Part shown: one piece after another, positions 7,004-15,621 of the stretch
How the letters are laid out: each line of letters begins with the position of its first letter
Position numbering within the stretch: position 1 is the first letter of the stretch
IMG/VR virus record: IMGVR_UViG_3300030419_004815
Span: 1 to 20,457 of that record
From: a virus
Reading direction: 5' to 3' (one strand)
Length of the DNA stretch: 20,457 nt
The notes under the pieces: model-generated
Seen by the model: the letters and a program-made list of their open reading frames with translations, nothing else
Databases searched by the model: none
What the model was told of the DNA's origin: nothing
Position numbers and translations under genes: made by a program

Positions 7004-7842
7004 TGGAACAATCATATAATAACCCACCACCAGCAACAACCCAAACGCGTTGGGAACAGCCTTGGGTTGAGGCTATGAGGCGTGGATTCTTAGAATCTGC
7101 CTTTGGTCTAGCAGGCACTCCAATGCCTGTTCCAGTAAGACAGTATGCTGGTTTTGACCCTTATGAAATGAGAGCCAGAGAATTAGCAGGAGGCCTTGGT
7201 GGGTTTACTCCTTACATTCAACAAGGTGGTCAAATGATGCAACAGGGAGCGGGTTACTACACTCCACAAGGAATACAACAATTCTATAATCCGTTTGAGC
7301 AAGACGTAGTACAACAAACTATGCAAGATATGCAAGAACAGAATGCTCAAAGAAGTATGCAAAATAGAGCAAATCAGGTTAGTCAAGGAGCTTTTGGCGG
7401 ATCCCGTGGAAGGTTAATGGAACAAGAAAGAGAAAGAGCTTTTGGACGTGGCATGATGGAAGGTATTGGTGGACTACGTTCTCAAGGCTTTGGACAAGCT
7501 ATGCAAGGAGCACAAACCGCAGCAGGTGGCCTAGGACAAATGGGAGGAATGTTTGGGCAACTTGGAATGAGAGGCCAGCAAGGTTTGATGAATCAAGTAA
7601 ATGCCTTTAATCAAATGGGACAAATGGGCCGAGACATACAGAATCAAATGTATGGTGCTCAGTATGATGCTGCTCGACAAATGGCACAGGAACCATGGCA
7701 ACGTATGGCGGGATTACAAAGCATGCTTGGCATGTTACCTAATACGTTTTCGCAAACTACTTTTAACCCTACTTCAAGTGATTTTAATCCTATGAAAGCT
7801 TTAGCAAGTATTTTTGGAGCCCAGCTCCCAGGATGGATGTAA
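7003..7842 (+). CDS. Gln/Met/Gly-rich putative virion protein
   Basis: This 279-residue protein is dominated by Gln, Met, Gly and Ala. Its pattern, YNPFEQDVVQQTMQDM (about residues 95-110) followed by GAFGGSR (about 129-135) and a long Gln/Ala helix, is one I associate with a recurrent unnamed structural protein in marine podoviruses. The N-terminus has WVEAMRRGFLESA and PYEMRARELAGG. It has no membrane span and few charged residues. The start lies within TAATG at 7001-7005, coupled to the gene before. Position next to the giant ejection-type protein suggests an internal virion or DNA-ejection role; that is inference. Confidence 0.6.
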   Translation: MEQSYNNPPPATTQTRWEQPWVEAMRRGFLESAFGLAGTPMPVPVRQYAGFDPYEMRARELAGGLGGFTPYIQQGGQMMQQGAGYYTPQGIQQFYNPFEQDVVQQTMQDMQEQNAQRSMQNRANQVSQGAFGGSRGRLMEQERERAFGRGMMEGIGGLRSQGFGQAMQGAQTAAGGLGQMGGMFGQLGMRGQQGLMNQVNAFNQMGQMGRDIQNQMYGAQYDAARQMAQEPWQRMAGLQSMLGMLPNTFSQTTFNPTSSDFNPMKALASIFGAQLPGWM

Positions 7843-9353
7843 TGAACTGGAAAACAAGGCAAATGTTCTCCGACCGTGAACACGGAATCGTGTCTGGTCT
7901 ATCTCCTATAAATATGCGAGGCGGAGGACCTGTACCTTTACCAGGGTATCAAGAGGGAGGACCTGTACCTCCGTCTATCAATGACCGAGTTGCTGCATTA
8001 GCAGCTAAAATGGGTATTAGTCCTGTAGAAGCACGTGGCATGATTTTAAGAGGAATGGTTGAGAAAAGAGGTGGAACACTTTCTGATGACATAATTAAAC
8101 AATTTGCACAGGGCACAATAACACTACATGAAGCTTTAGCACAAATAAATCAAGCACCTGTACCGAAAATGCAAACAGGTGGGATTGTTCCATTAGATTT
8201 ATTTGAAGAAGGAGATCAAGATATTAATCAAGCCTTAAATATGATGTCAGGTGCAGTAAATCCTCCAGGAGCAGTGGTCGAAGAAACAGAAACCATTTCT
8301 ATTAAAGAAGAACCTTCCCCAATGGAAGAAGCTAGTGATTTCCAGTCAGAGATGATGATGTTAAAGAACGCATTTTTAGATGATATTAGGTTCTATGTTT
8401 CTAGCTCAGGGACCAAGGACTTGGGAGAATATTTGAAAAAAATGAATATTGCCTACGCAAGTGAACTTAAACTGCTAAAAGAAAAGCATGGTGTAGAAGA
8501 AAGTCGCCCAGAAGAACAATTACTTACGGATGAATTTTTACAAGAAATAATGGCAATGACCAATCCAGATAGCGTATCGGAAATACCTGGCTTTGAGGAT
8601 GGAGGACTGGTTACAATTACTGACCCTGAGTTACAACTGATAGGTTGGTCAAGAGAGAAATGGGATGGACTAACTCCCGACCAAAAGAAAATCTTAAAAA
8701 GCCAGTTACTTCTTCAAAGCATAAGGAACAGTCAAAAAGCCCCAGAAGTATCAACTGAACGTTTAGATAATCTTCTTAAGAGAAGAGAGAAGTTAGCTAA
8801 GGAGATAGGAGAAGCAGCGAGTGGTAGTTATTCCTCTTATCTTCCTAGAGCATTACATTATGGAGCAGCTAAGAGAGCAGGAAAACTAGCAGAAGCAAAA
8901 GCCATGGATAAAGTTCTAGCAGACCAAATAGCTACAGAAAGAGCTTTACTATCAAGCGGTAGTAGCAGAGCGGGTCAGGCACTAGATTTCACAGCAGACT
9001 TTCGAAATAGATTTGCTGGACTAAGTAAAGACGAGGAATTTGTAGATCCAATAAAGATGTGGACAGAACGAGAGAAGGTAAACGCAGGCAGATTCGACGA
9101 AGGGTTTGTTAAATATCCTATGTACCAGAGTGTATATGATATGGTGACAGCGGAACTGGTGCCACCTCTACCTGCATATAGTGGGAAAAAGAAGACAAAG
9201 CAGAAGCTAGAAAGCGGGAAAGAAGTGGAAGTTACAGTTGATTTTGTCAAGTTTTTTAACATAAAGAGAAATGACAAAGAATACGCAAACTTACTACCAG
9301 ATGAATTAGCTAAAAAAATAAAAGAGGCCTGGGACAAGGCGGAGGCGGGCTAG
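7842..9353 (+). CDS. Putative internal virion protein with repeated GG-V motifs
   Basis: I take ATG 7842 as the start (503 aa): it forms TAATG with the previous stop, as at 4736, 5579 and 7003, and AGGA at 7830-7833 is well spaced. An in-frame ATG at 7833 would add three residues. The protein has four short Gly-Gly motifs: GGGPVPLPGYQEGGPVP near residues 27-44, MQTGGIVPLDL near 110, and FEDGGLVTI near 250. Helical, charged regions separate and follow them, and the C-terminal half is Lys/Glu-rich helix. No enzymatic motif or membrane span is visible and no named family is recognised. It sits between two likely internal virion proteins, so a structural or ejection role is inferred. Confidence 0.6.
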   Translation: MNWKTRQMFSDREHGIVSGLSPINMRGGGPVPLPGYQEGGPVPPSINDRVAALAAKMGISPVEARGMILRGMVEKRGGTLSDDIIKQFAQGTITLHEALAQINQAPVPKMQTGGIVPLDLFEEGDQDINQALNMMSGAVNPPGAVVEETETISIKEEPSPMEEASDFQSEMMMLKNAFLDDIRFYVSSSGTKDLGEYLKKMNIAYASELKLLKEKHGVEESRPEEQLLTDEFLQEIMAMTNPDSVSEIPGFEDGGLVTITDPELQLIGWSREKWDGLTPDQKKILKSQLLLQSIRNSQKAPEVSTERLDNLLKRREKLAKEIGEAASGSYSSYLPRALHYGAAKRAGKLAEAKAMDKVLADQIATERALLSSGSSRAGQALDFTADFRNRFAGLSKDEEFVDPIKMWTEREKVNAGRFDEGFVKYPMYQSVYDMVTAELVPPLPAYSGKKKTKQKLESGKEVEVTVDFVKFFNIKRNDKEYANLLPDELAKKIKEAWDKAEAG

Positions 9354-9370
9354 TTCCTTAATAAAATGTT

Positions 9371-12300
9371 ATGTCAATTTCCGAAGAAGAACTACGCAGA
9401 ATATTGGGAGAAGATGCGTGGCAACTAGATGAGCAATTAGATACATCTCCACCTATTACAGAAGAACCAGTAGAAGAACCAGTAGAAGAACCAGTAGAAG
9501 AAGATTGGGAATGGCATGCGCCTTTTCAATACGCTGCTGACCAGCCTTTTGAAAACATGGGACGTTCATTAGAAATAATGGGCGCAAAAGGTGTAGGTAA
9601 GTGGTTAAGAGACCTCACAACTTATCCCGAAAACTATGCAGAAGCAAATAAAAAGTTTATGGAAGAACAAGATCCTTCCTTCCAATGGAGCTATTTACCT
9701 AGAGCTATATTAGAACAAGCTGGCCAGTTAGCAGGCTCTTTAGCAACTAGAGTTGGGGGAGCGGCAGTGGGGAGTGCAGTAACTAAGAATCCATTGGGAG
9801 CGTTAGTTGGAGGATTAGCGGGTCCCGCTTTATTTGAGTTTATACAAGTTGTTGGTCCAATTGCACAGGAAAGAGCTGGAGGACCAGGAAACGAAATAAG
9901 TGCAGAAGATTGGGCAATCGCAACTACTACTGCAGCAGCTATGGGAGCACTTAATGCTATTGGTGTTAAAAAGCTAGGAGATGTTATTGACGCCCCAGCT
10001 AACGTTGGCGCACAGGTTTTAAACAAATTTTTTAGGACAGCCGTTGCTGGTGGTAGAGAAGGCATTACAGAGGGAACGCAGTCCATTTTAGAGCAAACTG
10101 GTTCTACTATACTCACAGAGGAGGGAGTTCAAGTAGATCCTAGGCAAGCGGTAGGAGAAGGAATAATAGGCTTTGGTGTTGCTGCCCCAGTTCAAGCAAC
10201 AGCAGAAACATATGCTGGTATCAACCAGGAAGCAATTATAGACGAACAAGACGAGCAAATTGCAGAGGAAACACAAAGACGTATTGATGAGCTTGGAGAT
10301 TTAAGTGAACTAGACATTGATGAATTGAGAGACTTAATTACCGAGCAAGGACACGAAGTAAATATTCTTCCTACTGAAAATAGATCTGATGTTCGTAAAA
10401 AATTAGAAGGGTTTATTAGACAAGACGCAATGCGCGACATAATTGAAGAACAACAAGCAGAGGTGCTTGGTTCTGTTATTTACGAGCCTAAAATAAAAAG
10501 AGAACAGAAAGAAAGATTTAATAATATGTCCCCAGATGAATTAACTAATTATCTTGATGAATCCTTTGGTTCGCCAGAAGCTTATACGGAGTGGGCATCG
10601 AATCAAGGTGTATATAGTTTTGATGCACAAAATGATCCTCTAGGAGATAGTTCTAGAATGGCTTTAGCTATGTCTGAAACTAATAGGATAATTAATAATT
10701 TCAAAAGACCTTCCAAATTAGATAAAAAAGGAATGGAAAGATATGCAAGCGACCTAGTTAATAAATTTACACGTGAGCAATTAATTGATCTTGCTTTAAA
10801 AATTCCAAGTCTTGAAACTGGCCAAGAATTTGGAAGACCTTCTATGAATAAACTATCAAATCAAGCTATAGCTGAAGAAATAGCTCAAGCTCATGCAATC
10901 TGGGAACTAAGTCAAGAAAAGTTTAGAAACATAGGAGATGATCGTAGTATAGATATACCAGTTGAACCTGGCGACATAGATAATCCATTAATCCAACGAA
11001 CACTAAGACAAGATGGAAATGCGCGAAGTGGAATTATTAATTTGTTTTCAAGAGATAGTAAAAAACCCATTGAAATTGGATTTGAAAGAGAAGGTGGCGT
11101 TACAGTGAATGTAGGACCTAATTTAGGTGGTGTTACATACGGAAGTAGGTTAGTAGTGTCTAAAGAACAGCGAGATCCTAGAGCCCAAGAATATGTGGAC
11201 CAGTATGAGCTTGCCAATCTACCCATAGTAAAAATAAATGAAAACATAGAATATGGACATGAGGCTCAAATCGCAAGTATTGAAATGCCACTAGGCACTT
11301 TTCCTCAAATGCAAAGTGATGGAATGAGTAAAGCAATAGGAGCGCTTAATAATTGGTTTAGGCCTTATGGCCAAACAGGGTTAGACCTAGGCCGACGTCG
11401 AAGAGAATATATTGGTAACGTAAGAGCTATGGAAAAAGAAGCTTCTAATCTTGCTTACACATATGAAAAAGCTGTAGCACAAGCTGTGAAAGAAGGAGCT
11501 ATTCCAGACAAAGAAACAGCTGATCGTCTTGGAATGGCTTTTTTAAGAAAAACTGGTACGCATTTGCCTTTAGACAAGGAACAACGTAAATTGATGACAG
11601 AGTTTGTTTCATCTCTACAAGGAGAATTAAGACGAGAAACAAATGATGGGGCCAGACGCGAGATAACGGAGCATATTAATGAACTAGAGTGGGCATTAGC
11701 GGGTAAGCAAAAAACAGAAGTAGCTCTAGAGCAAATTCCAGAAACTATGCAAAAGCCTTTAATGGCTATACGTACAAGCATAGACGCACTAACCAAGCGT
11801 GTTATGACGGAATACGAATCAGATATAGTAACTGAGGAACACAAGAAAACATTAGAAGAAGGAATAAATAGATATGTAACTAGAGCCTTTGCTTTATTTG
11901 AACCTGGTTTGGGTTGGAATCCTAGATTCTCAAAAAAATGGTTAAGAAGTAAAGAAGCACAACAATTTTATGAGCATGCAGTAGCTTCCGTCTATGCTAT
12001 TAATAAAAACAAGCCTAATTATACCAGGGGAAAAGCGAGAAGATATGTTGATGAATTATTAAAATTAGAAAATTTTGAAAGCACTAGAGATCTTGCTAGA
12101 TTACCTGGCATTCTAACAACCACAGAGGAAACACTTAAATTAGAGAGTCCTGGAAGAATTCTAGAAACACGCGCAAATATACCTAGACCACTTAGAAAGT
12201 TAATGGGAGAGATCTCCGAACCCGATCAGGTGGCAATTACTTCATTATCTCGTTTAGCTAAACTTGTTGAGAAGGCTTCTTTTTACCAGGATGTTCGTGA

Positions 12301-14728
12301 ACTTAATGAGGGTCCAGGTCAAATGTTATTTACTCCAAAACCCGTTGGACCTTACCAATATAAAATAGAAAGTGATGAGTTTAATCCGTTAAGTGATATG
12401 TACACTACTAAAGAGATAGCGGAAGTTCTAGGAATAGAATCTAATGATCCTAACAGTGTTAGAACCACATTTTTTAATATATATGATTCGATAATTTTAT
12501 TACCAAAAAGTGCAGTTCAAATGGGTATGATAGTTTTGAGCCCTGCAACACAGGCTAGAAACTTTTATGGAGCTGGTATGATGTTTGTTGGAGCTGGTTA
12601 TACAAGCAAAGATGGTTTACAAGACGCTGTTGAAATCGTTAAACATGATATATTTGGACATATATCATATAAGGATGGTGTGTTAACTCCAGAAGGTAAG
12701 GAAGCAAAACGTCTTTACCAAAAGATGCAAAGACTTGGTATTGTAAATACAAGCGTTACTCTTAATGATGCAGCAGACCTATTTGCAAAGATTAGTGATG
12801 GAGGTAGAAACACAACCATAGCGCAACTAAGTCACAACCTTCAAGCTATAAAAAATACTGCTCCAGGTAAAGTAGTAGATAAAACACTTGGTAGCACGAT
12901 AAGAGGAGCAAAAGCTACCTATGCAGCAGCAGATGATTTTTGGAAGATAGCAGCTTTTTCTGCGGATAGAAGGCAACTTAGAAAAATGTTAGATAATCTT
13001 GTGGCAAATGACAATCGTCAAGAACGTATTGATGAACTAACACAAGCTTTAGAAGTAAATAGAGGAGATAACTTTAGGATAAATGAGATACAACAGGAAA
13101 TTGAAGCCCTAGAGCAAGACATTATAGATAATCCTAATCAAGCATCAGTTAGTGATGACATCAAACTAAAAGTCCTACAAGATTATGCAAGTAAGTTAAC
13201 TACAAAGTTAGGAAAAAATCATACCTCAAATCTTGCTGCTACCCTAAAAAGTACCACCACTCTAGAGGACTATATAGATCAAGTAGCTGCCTATCATGTA
13301 CGTATGCAAATACCTAATTATGATTATGTTGGTAAATTTGCACAGCTAGTAAGGCAATTCCCTATAGGTAATTTTATTGCTTTCCCTACAGAAATACTGC
13401 GTAATGCTGGGAATATTGCACAAATTTCAGCCAAACAGCTTTTCTACAAAATACCCGATAGCCTTATGGAAGAAGGTAATCTTCAAAAACAAAGAATGGT
13501 TTATAAATCTGAAGATGGAACAACAGCTATGGGTCTTCCTACTGGGCAACGACCTTTAATGGCAAACGGGGTTAAAAAGTCCGTCTTAGGAGCAGGTATG
13601 ATAGTTGGGTCAGGCGCTATATTAGAAGCCATAGGACAATGGGCATTTGACGTAGAGGATGAAGAATTAGAAGCTGCATCAGAAGTGGGACCAGAGTATG
13701 CAAGGAATAGTAGAAAGATGCCTGTCTCTAAAGTGAGAGAGGATGGCACTGGATTTGATTTTATAGACTTAACTTGGCTAATGCCTTATGACGGATTAGC
13801 AAGCGTGCAAAAAAGCGTGCAAAATAGTATAAGAGAAGGAGAGTACACAGGAGACTCTATTCCAAAAAGTGTTGTGAAGGGTTTCGTAGATTGGTTGGAC
13901 GAATACCTTACCTCATACACAGGAATATCGATTTCTGCAAAAACACAATTAGAGATACTACAGAATCAAGATTTAGACACAGGCAAACCAATCTATAATC
14001 CAAAAGCTCCGTGGGGGGAATCTTTGATTGAAATGTGGGATCATGCTATAGATAATGCAGGACCAGGTATGGTGTCTCAATTCAGGGATGTTTATAGAGC
14101 TATGCAAGAGGGCGATGAAAGATATGATAAATATTTTAACGATGTAGATTGGCTGAAAGCACAAGCAAGGCTTTTTGGTTTATCTACCTCAAAGATAGAT
14201 CCAAAACAAAGCCTTGGATTTATTGTGCATGACTATAAAAAGTATCTTGAGCAATTTGTAGAAGAAAGACTACGAAGATATGCTTATACGGGAGAGGCTA
14301 TATCCGAAGAAGATATTTTACAGGCATGGTCCGAAGCACAAGATATTTGGTGGAGAGGTCAACAACAGTTATATTTTCAGATTGAATCAATGAGATTGTT
14401 AAAACTTAGTGATAGAGAAATAAGAAAACAATTAAACGAAAGATTTGATAAAGGTACAGGTGTACCTTCTAACTTTACCAGTTCCATAATGAAAGGAAAA
14501 TTTACTCCGTACATACCACACAAAGATATTAGAAAAAAGTTTCTTGCAGGTCAAAGAAGACTTAAAAAACTACAAGAAGAGAAAGGTCTAGATCCAGAAG
14601 CTATAACTAGGAGCTGGCCGAGTAAAGAAATACGAAGAAGGGAAAATTTATTAAAAAACAGGAGAGAAGGAGGATATGATCTTAAGAAGTTTTCTTCTGC
14701 TCCTCGTCCATGGGAAGAGGAAGACTAA
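9371..14728 (+). CDS. Giant internal virion / DNA-ejection protein, 1785 aa
   Basis: This is the largest gene in the window. After an acidic start with three EEPV repeats (residues 31-44), a Gly/Ala-rich hydrophobic region (about 118-165) contains ATRVGGAAVGSAVTKNPLGA, followed by GGREGITEGTQSILEQTG and AVGEGIIGFGVAAPV. I associate these with very large virion or polyvalent proteins of phages. Long charged helices follow. Near residues 1040-1070, LLPKSAVQMG plus LSPATQARNFYGAGMM resembles the large-polyvalent-protein-associated domain LPD38; further on are ADDFWKIAAFSADRRQ (about 1187) and PNYDYVGKFAQLVRQFPIGN (about 1315). No lysozyme or transglycosylase motif is clear. By analogy with T7 gp16 and pelagiphage internal proteins, it may be ejected to carry DNA across the envelope. 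It has no good Shine-Dalgarno. Its end overlaps the opposite-strand nuclease gene by 47 bases. Confidence 0.78.
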   Translation: MSISEEELRRILGEDAWQLDEQLDTSPPITEEPVEEPVEEPVEEDWEWHAPFQYAADQPFENMGRSLEIMGAKGVGKWLRDLTTYPENYAEANKKFMEEQDPSFQWSYLPRAILEQAGQLAGSLATRVGGAAVGSAVTKNPLGALVGGLAGPALFEFIQVVGPIAQERAGGPGNEISAEDWAIATTTAAAMGALNAIGVKKLGDVIDAPANVGAQVLNKFFRTAVAGGREGITEGTQSILEQTGSTILTEEGVQVDPRQAVGEGIIGFGVAAPVQATAETYAGINQEAIIDEQDEQIAEETQRRIDELGDLSELDIDELRDLITEQGHEVNILPTENRSDVRKKLEGFIRQDAMRDIIEEQQAEVLGSVIYEPKIKREQKERFNNMSPDELTNYLDESFGSPEAYTEWASNQGVYSFDAQNDPLGDSSRMALAMSETNRIINNFKRPSKLDKKGMERYASDLVNKFTREQLIDLALKIPSLETGQEFGRPSMNKLSNQAIAEEIAQAHAIWELSQEKFRNIGDDRSIDIPVEPGDIDNPLIQRTLRQDGNARSGIINLFSRDSKKPIEIGFEREGGVTVNVGPNLGGVTYGSRLVVSKEQRDPRAQEYVDQYELANLPIVKINENIEYGHEAQIASIEMPLGTFPQMQSDGMSKAIGALNNWFRPYGQTGLDLGRRRREYIGNVRAMEKEASNLAYTYEKAVAQAVKEGAIPDKETADRLGMAFLRKTGTHLPLDKEQRKLMTEFVSSLQGELRRETNDGARREITEHINELEWALAGKQKTEVALEQIPETMQKPLMAIRTSIDALTKRVMTEYESDIVTEEHKKTLEEGINRYVTRAFALFEPGLGWNPRFSKKWLRSKEAQQFYEHAVASVYAINKNKPNYTRGKARRYVDELLKLENFESTRDLARLPGILTTTEETLKLESPGRILETRANIPRPLRKLMGEISEPDQVAITSLSRLAKLVEKASFYQDVRELNEGPGQMLFTPKPVGPYQYKIESDEFNPLSDMYTTKEIAEVLGIESNDPNSVRTTFFNIYDSIILLPKSAVQMGMIVLSPATQARNFYGAGMMFVGAGYTSKDGLQDAVEIVKHDIFGHISYKDGVLTPEGKEAKRLYQKMQRLGIVNTSVTLNDAADLFAKISDGGRNTTIAQLSHNLQAIKNTAPGKVVDKTLGSTIRGAKATYAAADDFWKIAAFSADRRQLRKMLDNLVANDNRQERIDELTQALEVNRGDNFRINEIQQEIEALEQDIIDNPNQASVSDDIKLKVLQDYASKLTTKLGKNHTSNLAATLKSTTTLEDYIDQVAAYHVRMQIPNYDYVGKFAQLVRQFPIGNFIAFPTEILRNAGNIAQISAKQLFYKIPDSLMEEGNLQKQRMVYKSEDGTTAMGLPTGQRPLMANGVKKSVLGAGMIVGSGAILEAIGQWAFDVEDEELEAASEVGPEYARNSRKMPVSKVREDGTGFDFIDLTWLMPYDGLASVQKSVQNSIREGEYTGDSIPKSVVKGFVDWLDEYLTSYTGISISAKTQLEILQNQDLDTGKPIYNPKAPWGESLIEMWDHAIDNAGPGMVSQFRDVYRAMQEGDERYDKYFNDVDWLKAQARLFGLSTSKIDPKQSLGFIVHDYKKYLEQFVEERLRRYAYTGEAISEEDILQAWSEAQDIWWRGQQQLYFQIESMRLLKLSDREIRKQLNERFDKGTGVPSNFTSSIMKGKFTPYIPHKDIRKKFLAGQRRLKKLQEEKGLDPEAITRSWPSKEIRRRENLLKNRREGGYDLKKFSSAPRPWEEED
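9461..9502 (+). repeat. 12-nt tandem repeat (3.5 copies) encoding EEPV
   Basis: The unit gaagaaccagta occurs three times without mismatch from 9461 to 9496, followed by half a copy. It encodes EEPV-EEPV-EEPV-EE near the N-terminus of the giant virion protein. Identical copies in frame suggest recent slippage and a flexible acidic spacer. Confidence 0.85.
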
Positions 14729-15398
14729 ACTTCTCGACTCTTTCCATCCAAGCATCTGCCGCTCTATTAAATTCATCTCCTTCTAAGATAAACTCTTGAT
14801 ATAGACAATCCACAGAGCACATCATTATGACACCTTTTTTAATGTCTGTTCCGTAGAGTTCGTTATGAGCTAAAGCATAGGCAGCTAATTGCTGGAAATA
14901 ATCCCAAACCCACTGTCTGCGTTTAGGTCTATTAGTTTGTTTAAAATCCATAATAGACAGTTCGTCATTATGTACTCCAACAACATCAGCCTTACCAGCA
15001 TATTTATCTGGATAGAAAAGTGATATTTCACAGCCATAAACTTGAGATATGTTAGGGAACCCTTCGTCCATAATCGTACAGGCCATTTTATAAGCTCTTT
15101 TCTGTTGAGCATTTTCTGGCTTGTAGTCCCAGATATTTCCGTCTCTAAGTTGGCGCTCCAGGAGGTCGTGCATGTATGTTCCTCTTGTCGCAGCTTCTAT
15201 TCTTATACGCTCCGCTTCCTCCTCACCTACTTTTTGGATCCATTTCTTAAGGAAATCTCCTTCTTTGGTTCCTGATAAAACAGTAGTTACGGAAGGAAGT
15301 TTTTGACCGTTACAATCATAAAACCTACCATGCCTTCTATCTTCACTAGAAAACACGCCATACTCATACGGAGATTCGTATAGTATTTTATGCTTCAT
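14682..15398 (-). CDS. PD-(D/E)XK nuclease, RecB/Cas4-like fold
   Basis: This 238-residue protein shows the full RecB-type nuclease signature in order: TRGTYMHDLLE with His77, the beta-strand Glu124 (YGCEISLF), GKAD with Asp138, DFKQT with Asp151 and Lys153, and QQLAAY with Gln170-Tyr174. Such phage enzymes act as 5'-3' or structure-specific DNA exonucleases in recombination, replication and host DNA turnover. It lacks the N- and C-terminal cysteine set of Fe-S Cas4, and no helicase is fused, so a stand-alone phage exonuclease fits best. It starts two bases after the ribbon-helix-helix gene, with AAGG (plus-strand 15406-15409) as ribosome site, so the two are probably cotranscribed. Its 3' end overlaps the opposite-strand giant virion gene. 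Confidence 0.87.
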   Translation of the reverse strand: MKHKILYESPYEYGVFSSEDRRHGRFYDCNGQKLPSVTTVLSGTKEGDFLKKWIQKVGEEEAERIRIEAATRGTYMHDLLERQLRDGNIWDYKPENAQQKRAYKMACTIMDEGFPNISQVYGCEISLFYPDKYAGKADVVGVHNDELSIMDFKQTNRPKRRQWVWDYFQQLAAYALAHNELYGTDIKKGVIMMCSVDCLYQEFILEGDEFNRAADAWMERVEKFSLPLPMDEEQKKTS

Positions 15399-15400
15399 GC

Positions 15401-15571
15401 TTATGCCTTGGGTACGTCGTTTAATCTTCCACTGTCGAGATCTGCTTTCAGTCTCTTAATAGCATAAGCAAATACATTGCTAGTAGGTCTTTCAGTTTGT
15501 TCTCCAATCTGAGACGCTGTTTCAACAATTTCTTTTCTTATTGCTACACTTTTCCATTTAGTAGTGTCCAT
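15401..15571 (-). CDS. Ribbon-helix-helix DNA-binding protein, 56 aa
   Basis: A short ORF starts at the ATG complementary to 15569-15571, with AGGAG (plus-strand 15578-15582) six bases upstream, and ends at TAA 15401-15403. The 56-residue product has the Arc/MetJ/CopG layout: an N-terminal beta strand KWKSVAIR, helix A (KEIVETASQIGEQ), a turn with RP(T)S, and helix B (NVFAYAIKRLKADL). The RP-T-S turn followed by an Ala/Ile/Leu-rich helix is typical. RHH proteins bind palindromic DNA as dimers of dimers and often repress their own promoter. A perfect 14-bp palindrome and a TATAAT box lie just upstream. It precedes the nuclease gene by two bases and likely controls it. An antitoxin role is a weaker alternative, since no small toxin is adjacent. 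Confidence 0.75.
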   Translation of the reverse strand: MDTTKWKSVAIRKEIVETASQIGEQTERPTSNVFAYAIKRLKADLDSGRLNDVPKA

Positions 15572-15591
15572 TGATTACTCCTGTTGGTTTC

Positions 15592-15597
15592 ATTATA
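15592..15597 (-). promoter_or_regulatory. Candidate -10 box TATAAT before the RHH gene
   Basis: The minus strand reads TATAAT at 15597-15592, a perfect sigma70-type -10 hexamer, 20 bases before the RHH ATG and upstream of its AGGAG. A start of transcription near 15585 would give a leader of about 14 bases. At 16-18 bases upstream there is no good TTGACA; the palindrome (15608-15621) occupies the -35 region. This is the only sizeable intergenic gap on the minus strand, which favours a real promoter. Confidence 0.55.
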
Positions 15598-15607
15598 CAA
15601 TATAACA

Positions 15608-15621
15608 TAGGATATATCCTA
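15608..15621. promoter_or_regulatory. 14-bp perfect palindrome, candidate RHH operator
   Basis: TAGGATATATCCTA at 15608-15621 equals its own reverse complement. It lies 10 bases upstream of the TATAAT, over the expected -35 region, 37 bases from the RHH start, and it includes the TAG stop of the polymerase gene. RHH repressors commonly bind such short palindromes, so autoregulation is a reasonable inference. A short palindrome in AT-rich DNA could also be chance. Confidence 0.5.

Noticed and set aside
8975-9337. Minus-strand ORF of 120 aa
   Set aside because: It is a shadow of the 503-aa virion gene: Ser/Phe-rich antisense composition, no family pattern.
9691-10116. Minus-strand ORF of 141 aa
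   Set aside because: It is antisense to the Gly/Ala-rich part of the giant virion gene, has a low-complexity product and no ribosome site or context.
14685-14698. Small hairpin AGAAG-TTTT-CTTCT at the convergent junction, considered as a terminator
   Set aside because: The stem is only 5 bp and AT-rich, has no T-run after it, and lies inside both coding regions.
14682-15398. Cas4 or CRISPR adaptation protein
   Set aside because: The nuclease fold fits, but the Fe-S cysteine set and any cas1/cas2 or array are absent; a phage RecB-type exonuclease is simpler.
14682-15571. RHH plus nuclease read as a toxin-antitoxin pair
   Set aside because: The nuclease is a full-size RecB-type enzyme in a replication operon, and no small RelE/MazF/HicA-like toxin is present; regulation of a phage gene fits better.
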